From: JAOTWJ01 sp036398175 | GTDB taxonomy: Bacteria; Gemmatimonadota; Gemmatimonadetes; Gemmatimonadales; GWC2-71-9 | Length of the DNA: 64,000 nt | Assembly (NCBI GenBank): GCA_036398175.1 | Contig: DASWHL010000104.1 | Span: 6,036 to 70,035, forward strand | Direction of reading: 5' to 3' | Part shown: positions 11,038 to 20,291 of the stretch, piece after piece | Position numbering within the stretch: the stretch's first letter is position 1 | How the letters are laid out: each line of letters begins with the position of its first letter | Made by a program: the position numbers and the translations under genes | Notes under the pieces: model-generated | The model's input: only the letters and a program-made list of their open reading frames with translations | The model's database searches: none | What the model was told of the DNA's origin: nothing

Positions 11038-12429
11038 TCAGCGTGGCGCGGGTGCCGGGAGGGCCGACGACGGTGTCGCGGCCGCCCCCGCGACGTCCGT
11101 GGGATAGTCGCCCGAGAAGCAGGCGTGACAGTAGCGGTCGTCCGGCCCCGCGGCGGCCAGCATTCCCTCGAGCGACAGGTAGCCCAGCGAGTCCACCCCG
11201 AGATGCTCCCGGATCTCCTCGATGGAGTGCGAGGACGCGATCAGCTCCGCCCGGGTCGGCGTGTCAATCCCGTAGTAGCACGGCCCGGTGATAGGGGGGG
11301 AGGCGAGTCGGAAATGCACCTCGCGGGCCCCGGACTGCCGCAGCATGTGCACCAGTTCGCGCGACGTCGTGCCGCGCACCAGCGAGTCGTCCACGACCAC
11401 CACCCGCTTCCCGGCGATGACCTCCTGCACCGGATTGAACTTGATCCGCACCTTGGCCACCCGCGCGGCCTGGCCGGGATTGATGAAGGTCCGGCCGACG
11501 TAGTGGTTCCGGATGAGGCCGTGCTCCAGCTTGATGCCCGACGACTCCGCGAACCCCAGTGCCATGGCGTTGGACGAATCGGGCACGGAAAACACGCAAT
11601 CGGCCCCCGGCGCGGGGTGCTCCTCCGCCAACCGATGCCCCAGCGCCCGCCGCACGTGGTCCACCGACCGGCCGAACACGGTGCTGTCGGGTCGGGAAAA
11701 GTAGACCAGCTCGAACACGCAGCGCCGCGACGGCGCCGCGGGCAGCGGCGGCAGGTCCACGACGCGCCCGTCCTGGATCTTGAGCCACTGGCCCGGCTCG
11801 AGCTCGCGCACCAGCGACGCGCCGACGATGTCCAACGCGCACGTCTCCGAGGCGACGACCCATCCGGCGCCGAGCCGCCCGAGGACCAGGGGCCGGAATC
11901 CCCGCGCGTCCACGATGGCGTAGAGGGTCCGGCCGATGGTCAGGACGAGCGAGTAGGCCCCCTCCACGCGTTCCAGGGCATCGAGGATCTGGTCCTCGAC
12001 GCGGCGCGCGTCCGAGCGCGCGATGAGGTGCACCAGGACCTCGGAGTCGGACGAGGACTGGAAGATGGATCCCTGCCGCACCAGGTCGGCGCGTACGTCC
12101 CGGGCATTAGTGAGGTTGCCGTTGTGCGCCAGGGCGAGCGCGCCGCCGTGGTAGTTCACGAGACCCGGCTGGGCGTTGGCCAGCACGGAGCTGCCGGTCG
12201 TGGAGTACCGGGTGTGCCCGATGGCCAGGTCCCCGCGCAGCTCGCGCAGCGTCTCGGCCGAGAACACGTCGTTGACGAGCCCCATCCCGCGGTACGCGCG
12301 CGCCTGTCCCTCGTCGTCCACGGCCACCATCCCGGCCGACTCCTGGCCGCGGTGCTGGAGCGCGTAGAGCCCGAGGTAGACGAGCTGCGCCGCCTCCGGA
12401 ACCCCGCTCACGCCGAAGATGCCGCACAT
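11038..12429 (-). CDS. purF: Amidophosphoribosyltransferase PurF
   Basis: First committed step of purine synthesis: PRPP + glutamine to phosphoribosylamine. 463 aa. The mature N-terminus begins MCGIFGVSG, so Cys2 is the glutaminase nucleophile with no propeptide to remove. LQHRGQESAGM is the glutaminase signature and VVVVDDSLVRGTT the PRPP-binding loop. A Cys-rich C-terminus (YCHACFSGDYP) resembles the Fe-S-containing Bacillus-type enzymes. It follows purL by 4 bp. Confidence 0.96.
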   Translation of the reverse strand: MCGIFGVSGVPEAAQLVYLGLYALQHRGQESAGMVAVDDEGQARAYRGMGLVNDVFSAETLRELRGDLAIGHTRYSTTGSSVLANAQPGLVNYHGGALALAHNGNLTNARDVRADLVRQGSIFQSSSDSEVLVHLIARSDARRVEDQILDALERVEGAYSLVLTIGRTLYAIVDARGFRPLVLGRLGAGWVVASETCALDIVGASLVRELEPGQWLKIQDGRVVDLPPLPAAPSRRCVFELVYFSRPDSTVFGRSVDHVRRALGHRLAEEHPAPGADCVFSVPDSSNAMALGFAESSGIKLEHGLIRNHYVGRTFINPGQAARVAKVRIKFNPVQEVIAGKRVVVVDDSLVRGTTSRELVHMLRQSGAREVHFRLASPPITGPCYYGIDTPTRAELIASSHSIEEIREHLGVDSLGYLSLEGMLAAAGPDDRYCHACFSGDYPTDVAGAAATPSSALPAPAPR

Positions 12430-12433
12430 GGCG

Positions 12434-14719
12434 CTAGTCCTCCGCGGTCGCGGCGAGCCGCATACGTGAGGGGATGGCCTCGGCGTGGATGCGCCGGGCC
12501 TCCGCCACCGGCAGCGTCACCACCGCCCCGGCAACCCGCACGGTCAGCACGCCGTCCCACCCGTCCACCTGGCCGATGCGGGCGGCCGGGACGCCGGCGT
12601 CGCGAGCCGCGGCACGCACGCGGTCGGCCAGCGCGGCGTCCACCGACAGCAGCGCGCGTCCCTGATCCTCGCCGAACAGCGCCTCCGCGGCCCCGAGTCC
12701 GGGAAGCGCGGCCGCGAGGTCCACCGTGGCGCCGAGACCGGCGGTGGCGTACGGCCCCCCGAGGGCCGACTCCGACAGCGCCACCGCCAGGCCGCCGTCC
12801 GAGCAGTCGTGCGCGCTGCGCACGAGGCCCGCGTCGGCGAGCGCCACGAGGAGGTCCACCAGCCGTCGCTCCGCCGCCAGGTCCACGGGTGGCGGCGCGC
12901 CGGCCACCTCGCCGAGCACGTGCTCCCAGTAAGCCGATCCGCCGAGGTGCCCGCGCGTCCGGCCCAGCAGGATGATGGCGTCGCCCGGCGTCGTGAAGTG
13001 CGCGCCCACGGCGCGGCGGACGTCATCGAGCAGGCCCACCATCCCGATCACGGGGGTCGGGTCCACGGCTCCCTGCGGGCTCTCGTTGTAGAAGGAGACG
13101 TTCCCGCCGGTCACCGGCGTGCTCAGCGCCTCGCACGCCTCGGCGATGCCGCGGCAGGCCTCGCGAAACTGGAAGAAGACCTCGGGGCGCTCCGGGCTCC
13201 CGAAATTGAGGCAATTGGTGATGCCGATGGGCCGCGCACCGGTGCACGCCACGTTCCGGGCGCTCTCCGCCACCGCCGCCTTGCCGCCCTCGTACGGATC
13301 GAGCAGCACGTACCGGGCGGTGCAGTCGGTCGCGACCGCGATGGCGCGTTCGGTGTCCGGGATCAGCACGACGGCGGCGTCGCCGCCGGGCCCGATGGCC
13401 GTGCCGGCCCGGACCGTGGAGTCGTACTGCTGGTACACCCAGCGCTTGCTGGCCACGGCCGGCGCGTCGAGGAGCACGCGCCAGGCGGCGGCGACGTCGG
13501 GCGCGGCGCCGTTCGGGCGACGCGTGCGTCGCGCTGCCGCCGCGTCGCTCTCCCGGGCCTCGGGCGCGTAGGTGGGGCAATCCTCGATCAGTCCGCGGCC
13601 CGGAATCTCCGCCACCACGACCGGCCCGTGCCGGACGCGGAACACCCCGTCGTCCGTCACCCGACCGATGGGTACGGCCTCGAGTTCCCACCGGGCCGCG
13701 ATGGCCTGGACGGCCGTCACGCGGTCGCCGCGGGCCACTACGAGCATCCGCTCCTGGGATTCCGAGAGCAGGATCTCGTACGGGGTCATGCCCGGCTCGC
13801 GCGTGGGCACCAGCGCGGTGTCAATCTCCACGCCGACCCCGCCCCGCGCCGCCATCTCGGCCGAGGACGACGTCAGGCCGGCCGCCCCCATGTCCTGGAT
13901 GGCCACGATGTCGCCCGAGGCGATCAGCTCGAGACTCGCCTCGAGCAGGAGCTTCTCGGCGAACGGGTCGCCTACCTGGACCTGTGGGCGGCGGGCCTCG
14001 CTCTCCTCGGTCAGCTCCTCGGAAGCGAACGAGGCGCCGTGGATGCCGTCGCGCCCCGTGCGGGACCCGACGGCAATCAGGACGTTGCCGACGCCGCTCG
14101 CCACGGCGCGCATGAGCTGGGTTTCGCGCAGGAGACCCACGCACATCGCGTTGACCAGGGGGTTGCCGGTGTACGAGGCGCCGAAGTCCACCTCGCCACC
14201 CACGGTCGGCACGCCCACGCAATTGCCGTAGTCGCCGATGCCGCGGACGACGCCGGCAAACAGGTACCGGTTGCGCGGCGAATCGAGCGGCCCGAACCGG
14301 AGGCTGTTCAGCAGGGCCACCGGGCGGGCGCCCATGGTGAAGACGTCGCGCAGGATGCCGCCGGCCCCGGTGGCGGCCCCCTGGTAGGGCTCGACGGCCG
14401 ACGGGTGGTTGTGCGACTCGATCTTGAACGCGACGGCCCAGCCGTCTCCGACCGAGAGGACCCCGGCGTTCTCGCCGGGGCCCTGGAGGACCCGCGGCCC
14501 GGTGGTCGGGAACCGGCGGAGCACCGGCTTGGAGTGCTTGTAGGAGCAGTGCTCGCTCCACAGCGCGGAGAAGATGCCCAACTCCGTGAAGGTCGGGTCC
14601 CGCCCGAGCAGAGTCCGGATCCCCGCCAGTTCCTGGTCGTTCAGGCCGTGCTCGCGCACGAGTGCCGGGGTGATCGGGGGATCGCCCGGGAGCGCGCCGG
14701 CGCGCGTGGGCCCGGTCAT
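12434..14719 (-). CDS. purL: Phosphoribosylformylglycinamidine synthase subunit PurL (short form)
   Basis: Synthetase subunit of the FGAM synthase complex with PurS and PurQ: FGAR + ATP + Gln to FGAM. 761 aa from ATG 14719, one base after the preceding stop. The sequence has a duplicated AIRS-like fold. Signatures include LWSEHCSYKHSKP (catalytic His), KIESHNHPSAVEPYQGAATG, GGEVDFG, and in the second half TNCLNFGSPE and SAHDCSDGGLAVAL. The short length and the presence of separate purS and purQ identify the three-subunit type. Confidence 0.96.
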   Translation of the reverse strand: MTGPTRAGALPGDPPITPALVREHGLNDQELAGIRTLLGRDPTFTELGIFSALWSEHCSYKHSKPVLRRFPTTGPRVLQGPGENAGVLSVGDGWAVAFKIESHNHPSAVEPYQGAATGAGGILRDVFTMGARPVALLNSLRFGPLDSPRNRYLFAGVVRGIGDYGNCVGVPTVGGEVDFGASYTGNPLVNAMCVGLLRETQLMRAVASGVGNVLIAVGSRTGRDGIHGASFASEELTEESEARRPQVQVGDPFAEKLLLEASLELIASGDIVAIQDMGAAGLTSSSAEMAARGGVGVEIDTALVPTREPGMTPYEILLSESQERMLVVARGDRVTAVQAIAARWELEAVPIGRVTDDGVFRVRHGPVVVAEIPGRGLIEDCPTYAPEARESDAAAARRTRRPNGAAPDVAAAWRVLLDAPAVASKRWVYQQYDSTVRAGTAIGPGGDAAVVLIPDTERAIAVATDCTARYVLLDPYEGGKAAVAESARNVACTGARPIGITNCLNFGSPERPEVFFQFREACRGIAEACEALSTPVTGGNVSFYNESPQGAVDPTPVIGMVGLLDDVRRAVGAHFTTPGDAIILLGRTRGHLGGSAYWEHVLGEVAGAPPPVDLAAERRLVDLLVALADAGLVRSAHDCSDGGLAVALSESALGGPYATAGLGATVDLAAALPGLGAAEALFGEDQGRALLSVDAALADRVRAAARDAGVPAARIGQVDGWDGVLTVRVAGAVVTLPVAEARRIHAEAIPSRMRLAATAED

Positions 14720-14720
14720 G

Positions 14721-15050
14721 TCAGACGCGTCTCGGCTTGTCCGGGCCACGAACCGCCTCGACGATCGCCCGGAACGCGCCGCCGACCCCCTTGGAAGCGT
14801 TCACCGCCACCAGCCGCTCGGCCTCGCCGGCGTCGAACCACAGGCCCCCGCACTCGGCACAGCGCTCCACCTCGATGCCCGAGTAGTGCTCGACGTGGAG
14901 GTCGGCGCCGCAGCGGGGGCATTTCATGAAGTGGCTGCGACGCTCGGCGAGCCGCGCCTCGAGCTCCGTGGACTTCTTGAGCTCCGCCAGGCGCTCCGCC
15001 TCCTTCCGGACGAAGTACTCCTCTTCGTTGCGGCTCGGCTTGTCCGGCAT
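14721..15050 (-). CDS. zf-TFIIB-type zinc-ribbon protein
   Basis: Small 109-aa cytoplasmic protein of unknown function. A charged, probably helical N-terminus (residues 1-38) is followed by the zinc ribbon CPRCG...CAECGGLWFDAGE, the classic four-Cys zf-TFIIB-like motif. It sits between the lipoprotein gene and purL in the purine run; its stop is one base from the purL start, so it is co-transcribed. No link to purine synthesis is evident from the sequence. Confidence 0.8.
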   Translation of the reverse strand: MPDKPSRNEEEYFVRKEAERLAELKKSTELEARLAERRSHFMKCPRCGADLHVEHYSGIEVERCAECGGLWFDAGEAERLVAVNASKGVGGAFRAIVEAVRGPDKPRRV

Positions 15051-15056
15051 TGCCCG

Positions 15057-15551
15057 CTAGCCCTCCGTCCCCGTCGGGGGCGTCGCGCGCGGCTCCTGAC
15101 CCGGCGGCGACGTGGACGTGCCGCCGTAGGTGTGTCCCGGCCCGCGCACGATGGCGTTCACCACCGCGTCGTTCTCCAGGAATACGACGTCGAACGTGCC
15201 GCACGAGGCCTCGCAGCCGTTCCGGAAGTAGAGGTACGTCCACGCGCCGAGGGCGCGTTCCGCGACGGGCGGCCCCCAGACCCCGATCACCTCGTCCCGC
15301 GTCATGCCGGGGTTCACCGTCCCGGTGTGGGTCGGCGTCCAAGGCTCGTCCGTGGTCGGCATCTGCACGAGCGGCGCGCGGCGCGCGGGCTCCGATGGTA
15401 GCGTCTCCGTAGGGGGCGGGGCCATCGTGGTCGTGTCCATCGCGGCCGGCGTCTGCTGCTCGACGGGCGCCGGGTCGTCGGCCACGGGCTCGTCGCCGCC
15501 GCAGGCGGCCGCGCCGAGCAGCACGATCGGGAACAGATTCCACCGTTTCAT
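15057..15551 (-). CDS. Putative lipoprotein with BamE/SmpA-like domain
   Basis: Predicted exported lipoprotein, 164 aa from ATG 15551, which overlaps the purQ stop as ATGA. MKRWNLFPIVLLGAAAC is a signal peptide ending in a weak lipobox (AAAC). A Thr/Pro-rich linker follows (about residues 18-70). The folded part contains VNPGMTRDEVIGVWGPPV, the pattern of the BamE/SmpA fold, plus two cysteines (NGCEASCG) that could form a disulphide. Function unknown. Its position inside a purine operon is probably historical. Confidence 0.7.
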   Translation of the reverse strand: MKRWNLFPIVLLGAAACGGDEPVADDPAPVEQQTPAAMDTTTMAPPPTETLPSEPARRAPLVQMPTTDEPWTPTHTGTVNPGMTRDEVIGVWGPPVAERALGAWTYLYFRNGCEASCGTFDVVFLENDAVVNAIVRGPGHTYGGTSTSPPGQEPRATPPTGTEG

Positions 15552-16231
15552 GCCGAACCTCCCTGAAGGGTGGGCAAGCACTGCATCACCGACGCGAACA
15601 CCCCCGCGCCGGGCGCCCCGCCGAGCAGCGGGTCGGCCGCTCGTTCGGGATGAGGCATCATTCCTACCACGGTGCGCTCCGCGTTCGTGATGCCCGCGAT
15701 GTCGGCCGCCGATCCGTTGGGGTTGTCGCCGACGTATCGCAGCACCACCCGCCCCTCCGCCTCCAGTGCCCGGAGCGTGTCGTCCGCCGCGACATAGCGA
15801 CCCTCGCCATGCGCGATGGGCATCCTAAGTATAGCGCCTGTCGGATAGGCGCAGGTGAACGGCGTGTCCGTGCGCTCCACCCGCACGTCCACCGGCCGGG
15901 ACAGGAACTGGAGTCCGGCGTTCCGCATCAGGGCGCCCGGCAGGAGGCCCGCCTCGCACAGGATCTGGAACCCGTTGCAGATCCCCAGGACCGCGCCGCC
16001 CGCCCGGGCGTGCGCGACGACCGCCGCCATCACGGGACTGAACCGGGCGATGGCGCCGGCCCGGAGGTAGTCGCCGTACGCGAAGCCACCGGGCAGCATG
16101 ACCACGTCGGCCTGGTCCAGGTCCGTATCCCGGTGCCAGACGTAGTAGGCGGTGGCCCCGGCGCGCGCGGCCGCGCGGCTCGTGTCTTCGTCGCAGTTCG
16201 ACCCGGGAAAGCGGATGACGGCGACGCGCAT
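15548..16231 (-). CDS. purQ: Phosphoribosylformylglycinamidine synthase subunit PurQ
   Basis: Class I glutamine amidotransferase subunit that feeds ammonia to PurL. 227 aa from ATG 16231, overlapping the purS stop as TGATG. Active-site Cys lies in LGICNGFQIL and the His/Glu pair in MMPHPERA. FPGSNCDEDT at the N-terminus and LPGGFAYGDYLR are PurQ signatures. An upstream in-frame ATG (16297) would run into purS and is rejected. Confidence 0.96.
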   Translation of the reverse strand: MRVAVIRFPGSNCDEDTSRAAARAGATAYYVWHRDTDLDQADVVMLPGGFAYGDYLRAGAIARFSPVMAAVVAHARAGGAVLGICNGFQILCEAGLLPGALMRNAGLQFLSRPVDVRVERTDTPFTCAYPTGAILRMPIAHGEGRYVAADDTLRALEAEGRVVLRYVGDNPNGSAADIAGITNAERTVVGMMPHPERAADPLLGGAPGAGVFASVMQCLPTLQGGSA

Positions 16232-16491
16232 CACGGCGTGACCCCCACGAGCACCTCGAAGTCCTCGGTGACGGGATTGGCGAGCAGCCGGCGGCACATG
16301 TCCGTCGCCTGCGCTTCCGCGGCCGCCGCGGTGGGCGCCTCGACGGTGAGCGTCACCGCCCGGCCCACCCGGACGGCGGTCACGCCGTCAAAGCCGAGCG
16401 CCCCGAGCGCGTGCTCGACCGCCTGGCCCTGCGGATCGAGCAGGGTGGCCCGTGGCATGACCCGCACCTGCACGTGGAACGCTCCCATCAC
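16231..16491 (-). CDS. purS: Phosphoribosylformylglycinamidine synthase subunit PurS
   Basis: Small 86-aa subunit that bridges PurQ and PurL in the FGAM synthase complex. Recognised by length, by FHVQVRVMPRATLLDPQGQAVEHALGAL, the typical PurS start, and by its position directly before purQ. It overlaps pssA upstream by 4 nt and purQ downstream by 1 nt. Confidence 0.92.
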   Translation of the reverse strand: MMGAFHVQVRVMPRATLLDPQGQAVEHALGALGFDGVTAVRVGRAVTLTVEAPTAAAAEAQATDMCRRLLANPVTEDFEVLVGVTP

Positions 16492-17309
16492 TCCTCCCCC
16501 CGCATGGGGGTTGTCAGGGTCTCGGGATCGTCCGGCCTGTCGTCGTCGGGCTCGTCGCCCTCGCCGCGCTCGAGAAACCCCACGACCGCGGCCCGGACCA
16601 TGCCGTAGGTCAGGTACGCGAGCCCGAGTGGAAAGAAAAATATGTCACGCGAGAAGATCCCGAAGCCCAGGACCGTCAGGTTGATGGCCAGACCCCCCAG
16701 GCCTCGGGCGCTCCGGATGCCGATCCGCGGCAGCTTGGCATAGCGGATCGTGCTCACCATCGCGAGGCTCAGCGCCATCATCAGGAACACCATGAGCTGC
16801 GACCACGGCAGCGCGGCCACCTGGCTCTGATAGAACGCGGTCTGCGTGAAGGGGAAATAGGTCGCCAGCGTCATGCCGGCGGCGGGGGAGGGCAGCCCCT
16901 GGAAGGCGTCCGACGGCCCGTGACCCATGTCGCCGACGTTGAACCGCGCGAGCCGCAGCGCCACGCACATCACGAAACCGTAGGAGAAGAGCCAGGCGAA
17001 GCCGCCGGCCTGCGCCAGCACGAGGTGGTAGATCAGGACCGCGGGCGCCACGCCGAAGCTCACGAGATCCACCAGGGAATCCAGCTCGGCGCCGAACCGG
17101 GAACCCGTATTGCTCATCCGGGCCACCCGTCCGTCGAGCATGTCCAGCACGCCGGCGATCACGATGTACCAGCTGGCCCGGTAGAAGTCACCCCGGCCGG
17201 CCAGCACCAGAGACCAGATGCCGAAGAAGAGGTTGGCGAGCGTGAACATGCTCGGCACCACCACCACCACGCGGCGCACGTTGGGGCGGCGGCGGGGGAA
17301 CCGGCGCAT
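16488..17309 (-). CDS. pssA: CDP-diacylglycerol-serine O-phosphatidyltransferase
   Basis: Integral membrane CDP-alcohol phosphatidyltransferase making phosphatidylserine from CDP-diacylglycerol and serine. 273 aa from ATG 17309, overlapping the psd stop as TAATG. The catalytic motif DG-x2-AR-x8-G-x3-D-x3-D is seen as DGRVAR...GAELDSLVD. Several hydrophobic segments follow, including VVVVVPSMFTLANLFFGIWS at the start. Together with psd this forms the phosphatidylethanolamine branch. A longer in-frame extension upstream is antisense-like noise. Confidence 0.93.
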   Translation of the reverse strand: MRRFPRRRPNVRRVVVVVPSMFTLANLFFGIWSLVLAGRGDFYRASWYIVIAGVLDMLDGRVARMSNTGSRFGAELDSLVDLVSFGVAPAVLIYHLVLAQAGGFAWLFSYGFVMCVALRLARFNVGDMGHGPSDAFQGLPSPAAGMTLATYFPFTQTAFYQSQVAALPWSQLMVFLMMALSLAMVSTIRYAKLPRIGIRSARGLGGLAINLTVLGFGIFSRDIFFFPLGLAYLTYGMVRAAVVGFLERGEGDEPDDDRPDDPETLTTPMRGEE

Positions 17310-17953
17310 TACGGCCACTCCGCGATCACGGTGATTCCGGCGCGCGTGCGGTCGCCGACGGCCACGCGCGGCCGCGCCCCCGCCGGCAGATATGTGTCCA
17401 CGCGCGAGCCGAAGCGGATCAGCCCGAGACGCGTGCCCTGCCGCACGGACGCGCCCTCCGGGGGATCCGTGACGATCCGCCGCGCGATGAGCCCGGCGAT
17501 CTGCCGGATCAGGACCGGACCCCGCGGGCTCCGGACCCCCAGCGACATGCGCTCGTTGTCCACGCTCGCCTTGTCGAACGACGCGTTGACGAACCGGCCG
17601 GGACGGTAGTCCCGGCGAATCACCGTACCATCCACCGGATGCCGGTTCACGTGCACGTCGAACACGTTCATGAAGACTGCGATGCGGAGCGCGCGGCCGC
17701 CGATCACGTCGGGCTCGTCCACCTCGGCCACGCTCACCACCCGGCCGTCCGCCGGCGCGATGACGAGGTGCTCCCCGCGCGGGCCCTCCCGGGCCGGATC
17801 CCGGAAGAACGCCGGGATCCAGACCGCGATGGGCAACCAGAGCGCCGGGAGCGCGAGCCAGGCGGCGCCCCGCAGCACCGGGACGGCCAGCAGCGCGAGC
17901 AGCACCGCGGCCCCCGCGAACACGAACGGCCGGCCCTCGGGCGCGAGGCTCAC
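17309..17953 (-). CDS. psd: Phosphatidylserine decarboxylase (short, archaeal-type family)
   Basis: Decarboxylates phosphatidylserine to phosphatidylethanolamine. 214 aa from GTG 17953, overlapping the purC stop as GTGA. Two hydrophobic stretches lie near the N-terminus (FVFAGAAVLLALLAVPVL and LALPALWLPIAVWIPAFF). IAPADGRVV, HVNRHPVDG and the C-terminal GLIRFGSRVD are family hallmarks. The Gly-Ser of FGSR is the expected self-cleavage site that creates the pyruvoyl cofactor. It pairs with pssA immediately downstream. Confidence 0.93.
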   Translation of the reverse strand: MSLAPEGRPFVFAGAAVLLALLAVPVLRGAAWLALPALWLPIAVWIPAFFRDPAREGPRGEHLVIAPADGRVVSVAEVDEPDVIGGRALRIAVFMNVFDVHVNRHPVDGTVIRRDYRPGRFVNASFDKASVDNERMSLGVRSPRGPVLIRQIAGLIARRIVTDPPEGASVRQGTRLGLIRFGSRVDTYLPAGARPRVAVGDRTRAGITVIAEWP

Positions 17954-18852
17954 GCGGGCAGCTCGTGGCCCGTGAGGCGGCGATACGCGTCCACGTACCG
18001 CTCGCTGGTGGCACGGACCACCTCGTCGGGCAGCGTCGGACCCGGGGCGTTGCCGTTCCACGTTCCCGCCTGCTTGAGGCCGGCCAGATAGTCGCGCAGG
18101 GGCTGCTTGTCGAAGCTCGGCTGGCCCCGTCCGGGGGCGTACCGGTCGGCCGGCCAGAACCGCGAGGAATCCGGCGTGAGGACTTCGTCAATCAGCATGC
18201 CGTCGCCGTTCAGCGCGGACCCGAACTCGAATTTCGTGTCGGCGATGATGATGCCCTTCGCGGCGGCACGGTCGCGGCCGGTCGAGTAGACGGCCAGGCT
18301 CGCGTCGCGCAGCCGCCGCGCGGTCTCGGCGCCGACGATCGCGCACGTGCGCGCGAACGTGATGTTCTCGTCGTGGCCCACGTCCGCCTTGGTGGCCGGT
18401 GAAAAGACGGGCGGCTCGAGCCGGGCGCTTTCGACCAGGCCGGCCGGCAGCGACTCGCCCGCCAGCGTGCCGCGCTCGCGGTACTCGGCCCAGGCGGATC
18501 CCGCCAGATAGCCGCGGATCACCCATTCGATGGGGAGAGCCGTGGTCCGGCGGCACAGCATGGCGCGCCCGGCGATGGCGTCGCGGTGCGCGGCCAGCGC
18601 CGGGACGCGCGCCAGGATCTCGTCCGCGTCCGCCGTGAGGAAGTGGTTGGGAACGACGCCCGCCAGCTCGCGGAACCAGTAGGCGCTGATCTGGGTGAGC
18701 ACGGCCCCTTTCCGCGGGATCGGATTGGGCAGGACCACGTCGAACGCGCTCACCCGATCGCTGGCCACGAGCAGCAGCGTGGACGCGTCCACCTCGTAGA
18801 CCTCCCGCACCTTGCCGCGGCGGAGGAGGGGCAGGGGCAGCGGCGGAGCCAT
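17950..18852 (-). CDS. purC: SAICAR synthase PurC
   Basis: Phosphoribosylaminoimidazole-succinocarboxamide synthase, 300 aa: CAIR + Asp + ATP to SAICAR. The start ATG 18852 overlaps the purB stop as TGATG. Recognised by RRGKVREVYEV, LLVASDRVSAFDVVL, the signature WVIRGYLAGSAWAEY, and IIADTKFEFG (metal/ATP site). The C-terminus (SYDKQ-like SFDKQPLRDYL) matches the longer, yeast-like group of bacterial PurC proteins. Confidence 0.95.
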   Translation of the reverse strand: MAPPLPLPLLRRGKVREVYEVDASTLLLVASDRVSAFDVVLPNPIPRKGAVLTQISAYWFRELAGVVPNHFLTADADEILARVPALAAHRDAIAGRAMLCRRTTALPIEWVIRGYLAGSAWAEYRERGTLAGESLPAGLVESARLEPPVFSPATKADVGHDENITFARTCAIVGAETARRLRDASLAVYSTGRDRAAAKGIIIADTKFEFGSALNGDGMLIDEVLTPDSSRFWPADRYAPGRGQPSFDKQPLRDYLAGLKQAGTWNGNAPGPTLPDEVVRATSERYVDAYRRLTGHELPA

Positions 18853-20291
18853 CAGACGGTCACTCCCGCGGCGTCGTCCACCGCGTAGGTCTCCAGCCGC
18901 GCCAGCAGCGGGTCGAGATGCTCGGCGAGATACTCGCGCACCTGGGCGGGCGCGCGCCCGACGTAGCGGGCCGGGTCGAGCTCGCCGCGCAGCGTGGCGG
19001 CGTCGAGGGCCGCCAGGGCCGGGTCCGCGGCGAGCCGCTCGAGCAGCCCGCCGGGTTCGCCCCGATCCTCGGCGTCCCGCGCCGCCCAGCTGTGCCGGCG
19101 GATCACCTCGTGCAGCGCTTGGCGGTCGCCGCCCGCCGCCACGCCCAGCAGGAGCCAGCGCTCCGTGGCCATGTATGGCATCATCCGGTCTACGTTGCGC
19201 CGCACCGTGGTCGCGCGCACCTCGAGGCCGCGGGCGAGGTCGCCGGCCAGGAGGAGCAGCGCGTCCGCGGCCAGGGCGCCGTCCGGCAGCACCAGGCGAC
19301 GGTTGGCGCTGTCGTCGAGCGTCCGCTCGAGCCACTGGGTGGCGGCTGTGTAGGCCGTGTTCTCCCGCAGGGCGATCAGGTAGCGCGCCAGCGACCCCAT
19401 GCGCTCGGCGCGCATCGGGTTGCGCTTGTAGGGCATGGCGCTGGATCCCACCTGCGCCGACTCGGCCGGCTCGAGCACCTCGCCCTCGTGCTGCAGGAGC
19501 CGCAGGTCGTTGCCGAGCTTGGCGGCGGATTGCGCCAGGCCCGCCCAGGCATCGAGGATCCCGGCGTCGAGCTTCCGCGTGTAGGTCTGGCCCGAGACGG
19601 CCACCGACTGCGCGAAGCCGAACGCCGCGGTGACGCGCCGGTCCAGCTCGCGGACCCGGGCGGCGTCGCCGCCCAGCAGCTCGAGGAAACTGGCCTGCGT
19701 GCCCGTGGTGCCCTTGCATCCGCGGAACGGCAGCGTCTGGACGAGGCGCAGGAGCGCGTCGGCGTCGAGCGCGAAGTCGAAGGCCCACAGCGTGGCCCGC
19801 TTGCCCACCGTCGTGAGCTGGGCCGGCTGGTAGTGGGTGTACGCGAGGGTCGGCAGGTCGGCATGAGCGGCGGCGAACGCCCGCAGCGCCAGCAGCACGT
19901 CCCGCAGGCGCCCGAGCAGCAGCCGGCAGGCGTCGCGCAGCACGATCAGGTCGGCGTTGTCGGTAACGAAGCAGCTGGTGGCGCCAAGGTGGATGAAGGG
20001 CCGGGCCGCGGGCGCCTGGTCGCCGAGGTGATGGATGTGCGCCATCACGTCGTGCCGCAGGCGCCGCTCGTGGTACCGCACGGCGTCGAGGTCCGCGTCA
20101 TCCAGATGGGCCCGCAGGTCGGCCAGGGCCGCGTCCGGGATGGCAACGCCCAGGGCGCGTTCGGCTTCCGCCAGCGCCAGCCACAGCCGCCGCCACAGGC
20201 CGGCCCGGTGCCGCCCGCTCCACAGGGCCTGCATGGCGGGGGACGCATAGCGCGATCCGAGCGGCGATTCGTACCCGCCGGCCGGCGTCAT
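18852..20291 (-). CDS. purB: Adenylosuccinate lyase PurB
   Basis: Fumarase/aspartase-superfamily lyase that acts twice in AMP synthesis, on SAICAR and on adenylosuccinate. 479 aa from ATG 20291, overlapping the htrA stop as ATGA. The superfamily loop SSAMPYKRNPMRAE is intact, with the preceding GSSAMP catalytic serine. Other signatures are LGATSCFVTDNAD and TLAYTHYQPAQ. The next gene is purC. Confidence 0.95.
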   Translation of the reverse strand: MTPAGGYESPLGSRYASPAMQALWSGRHRAGLWRRLWLALAEAERALGVAIPDAALADLRAHLDDADLDAVRYHERRLRHDVMAHIHHLGDQAPAARPFIHLGATSCFVTDNADLIVLRDACRLLLGRLRDVLLALRAFAAAHADLPTLAYTHYQPAQLTTVGKRATLWAFDFALDADALLRLVQTLPFRGCKGTTGTQASFLELLGGDAARVRELDRRVTAAFGFAQSVAVSGQTYTRKLDAGILDAWAGLAQSAAKLGNDLRLLQHEGEVLEPAESAQVGSSAMPYKRNPMRAERMGSLARYLIALRENTAYTAATQWLERTLDDSANRRLVLPDGALAADALLLLAGDLARGLEVRATTVRRNVDRMMPYMATERWLLLGVAAGGDRQALHEVIRRHSWAARDAEDRGEPGGLLERLAADPALAALDAATLRGELDPARYVGRAPAQVREYLAEHLDPLLARLETYAVDDAAGVTV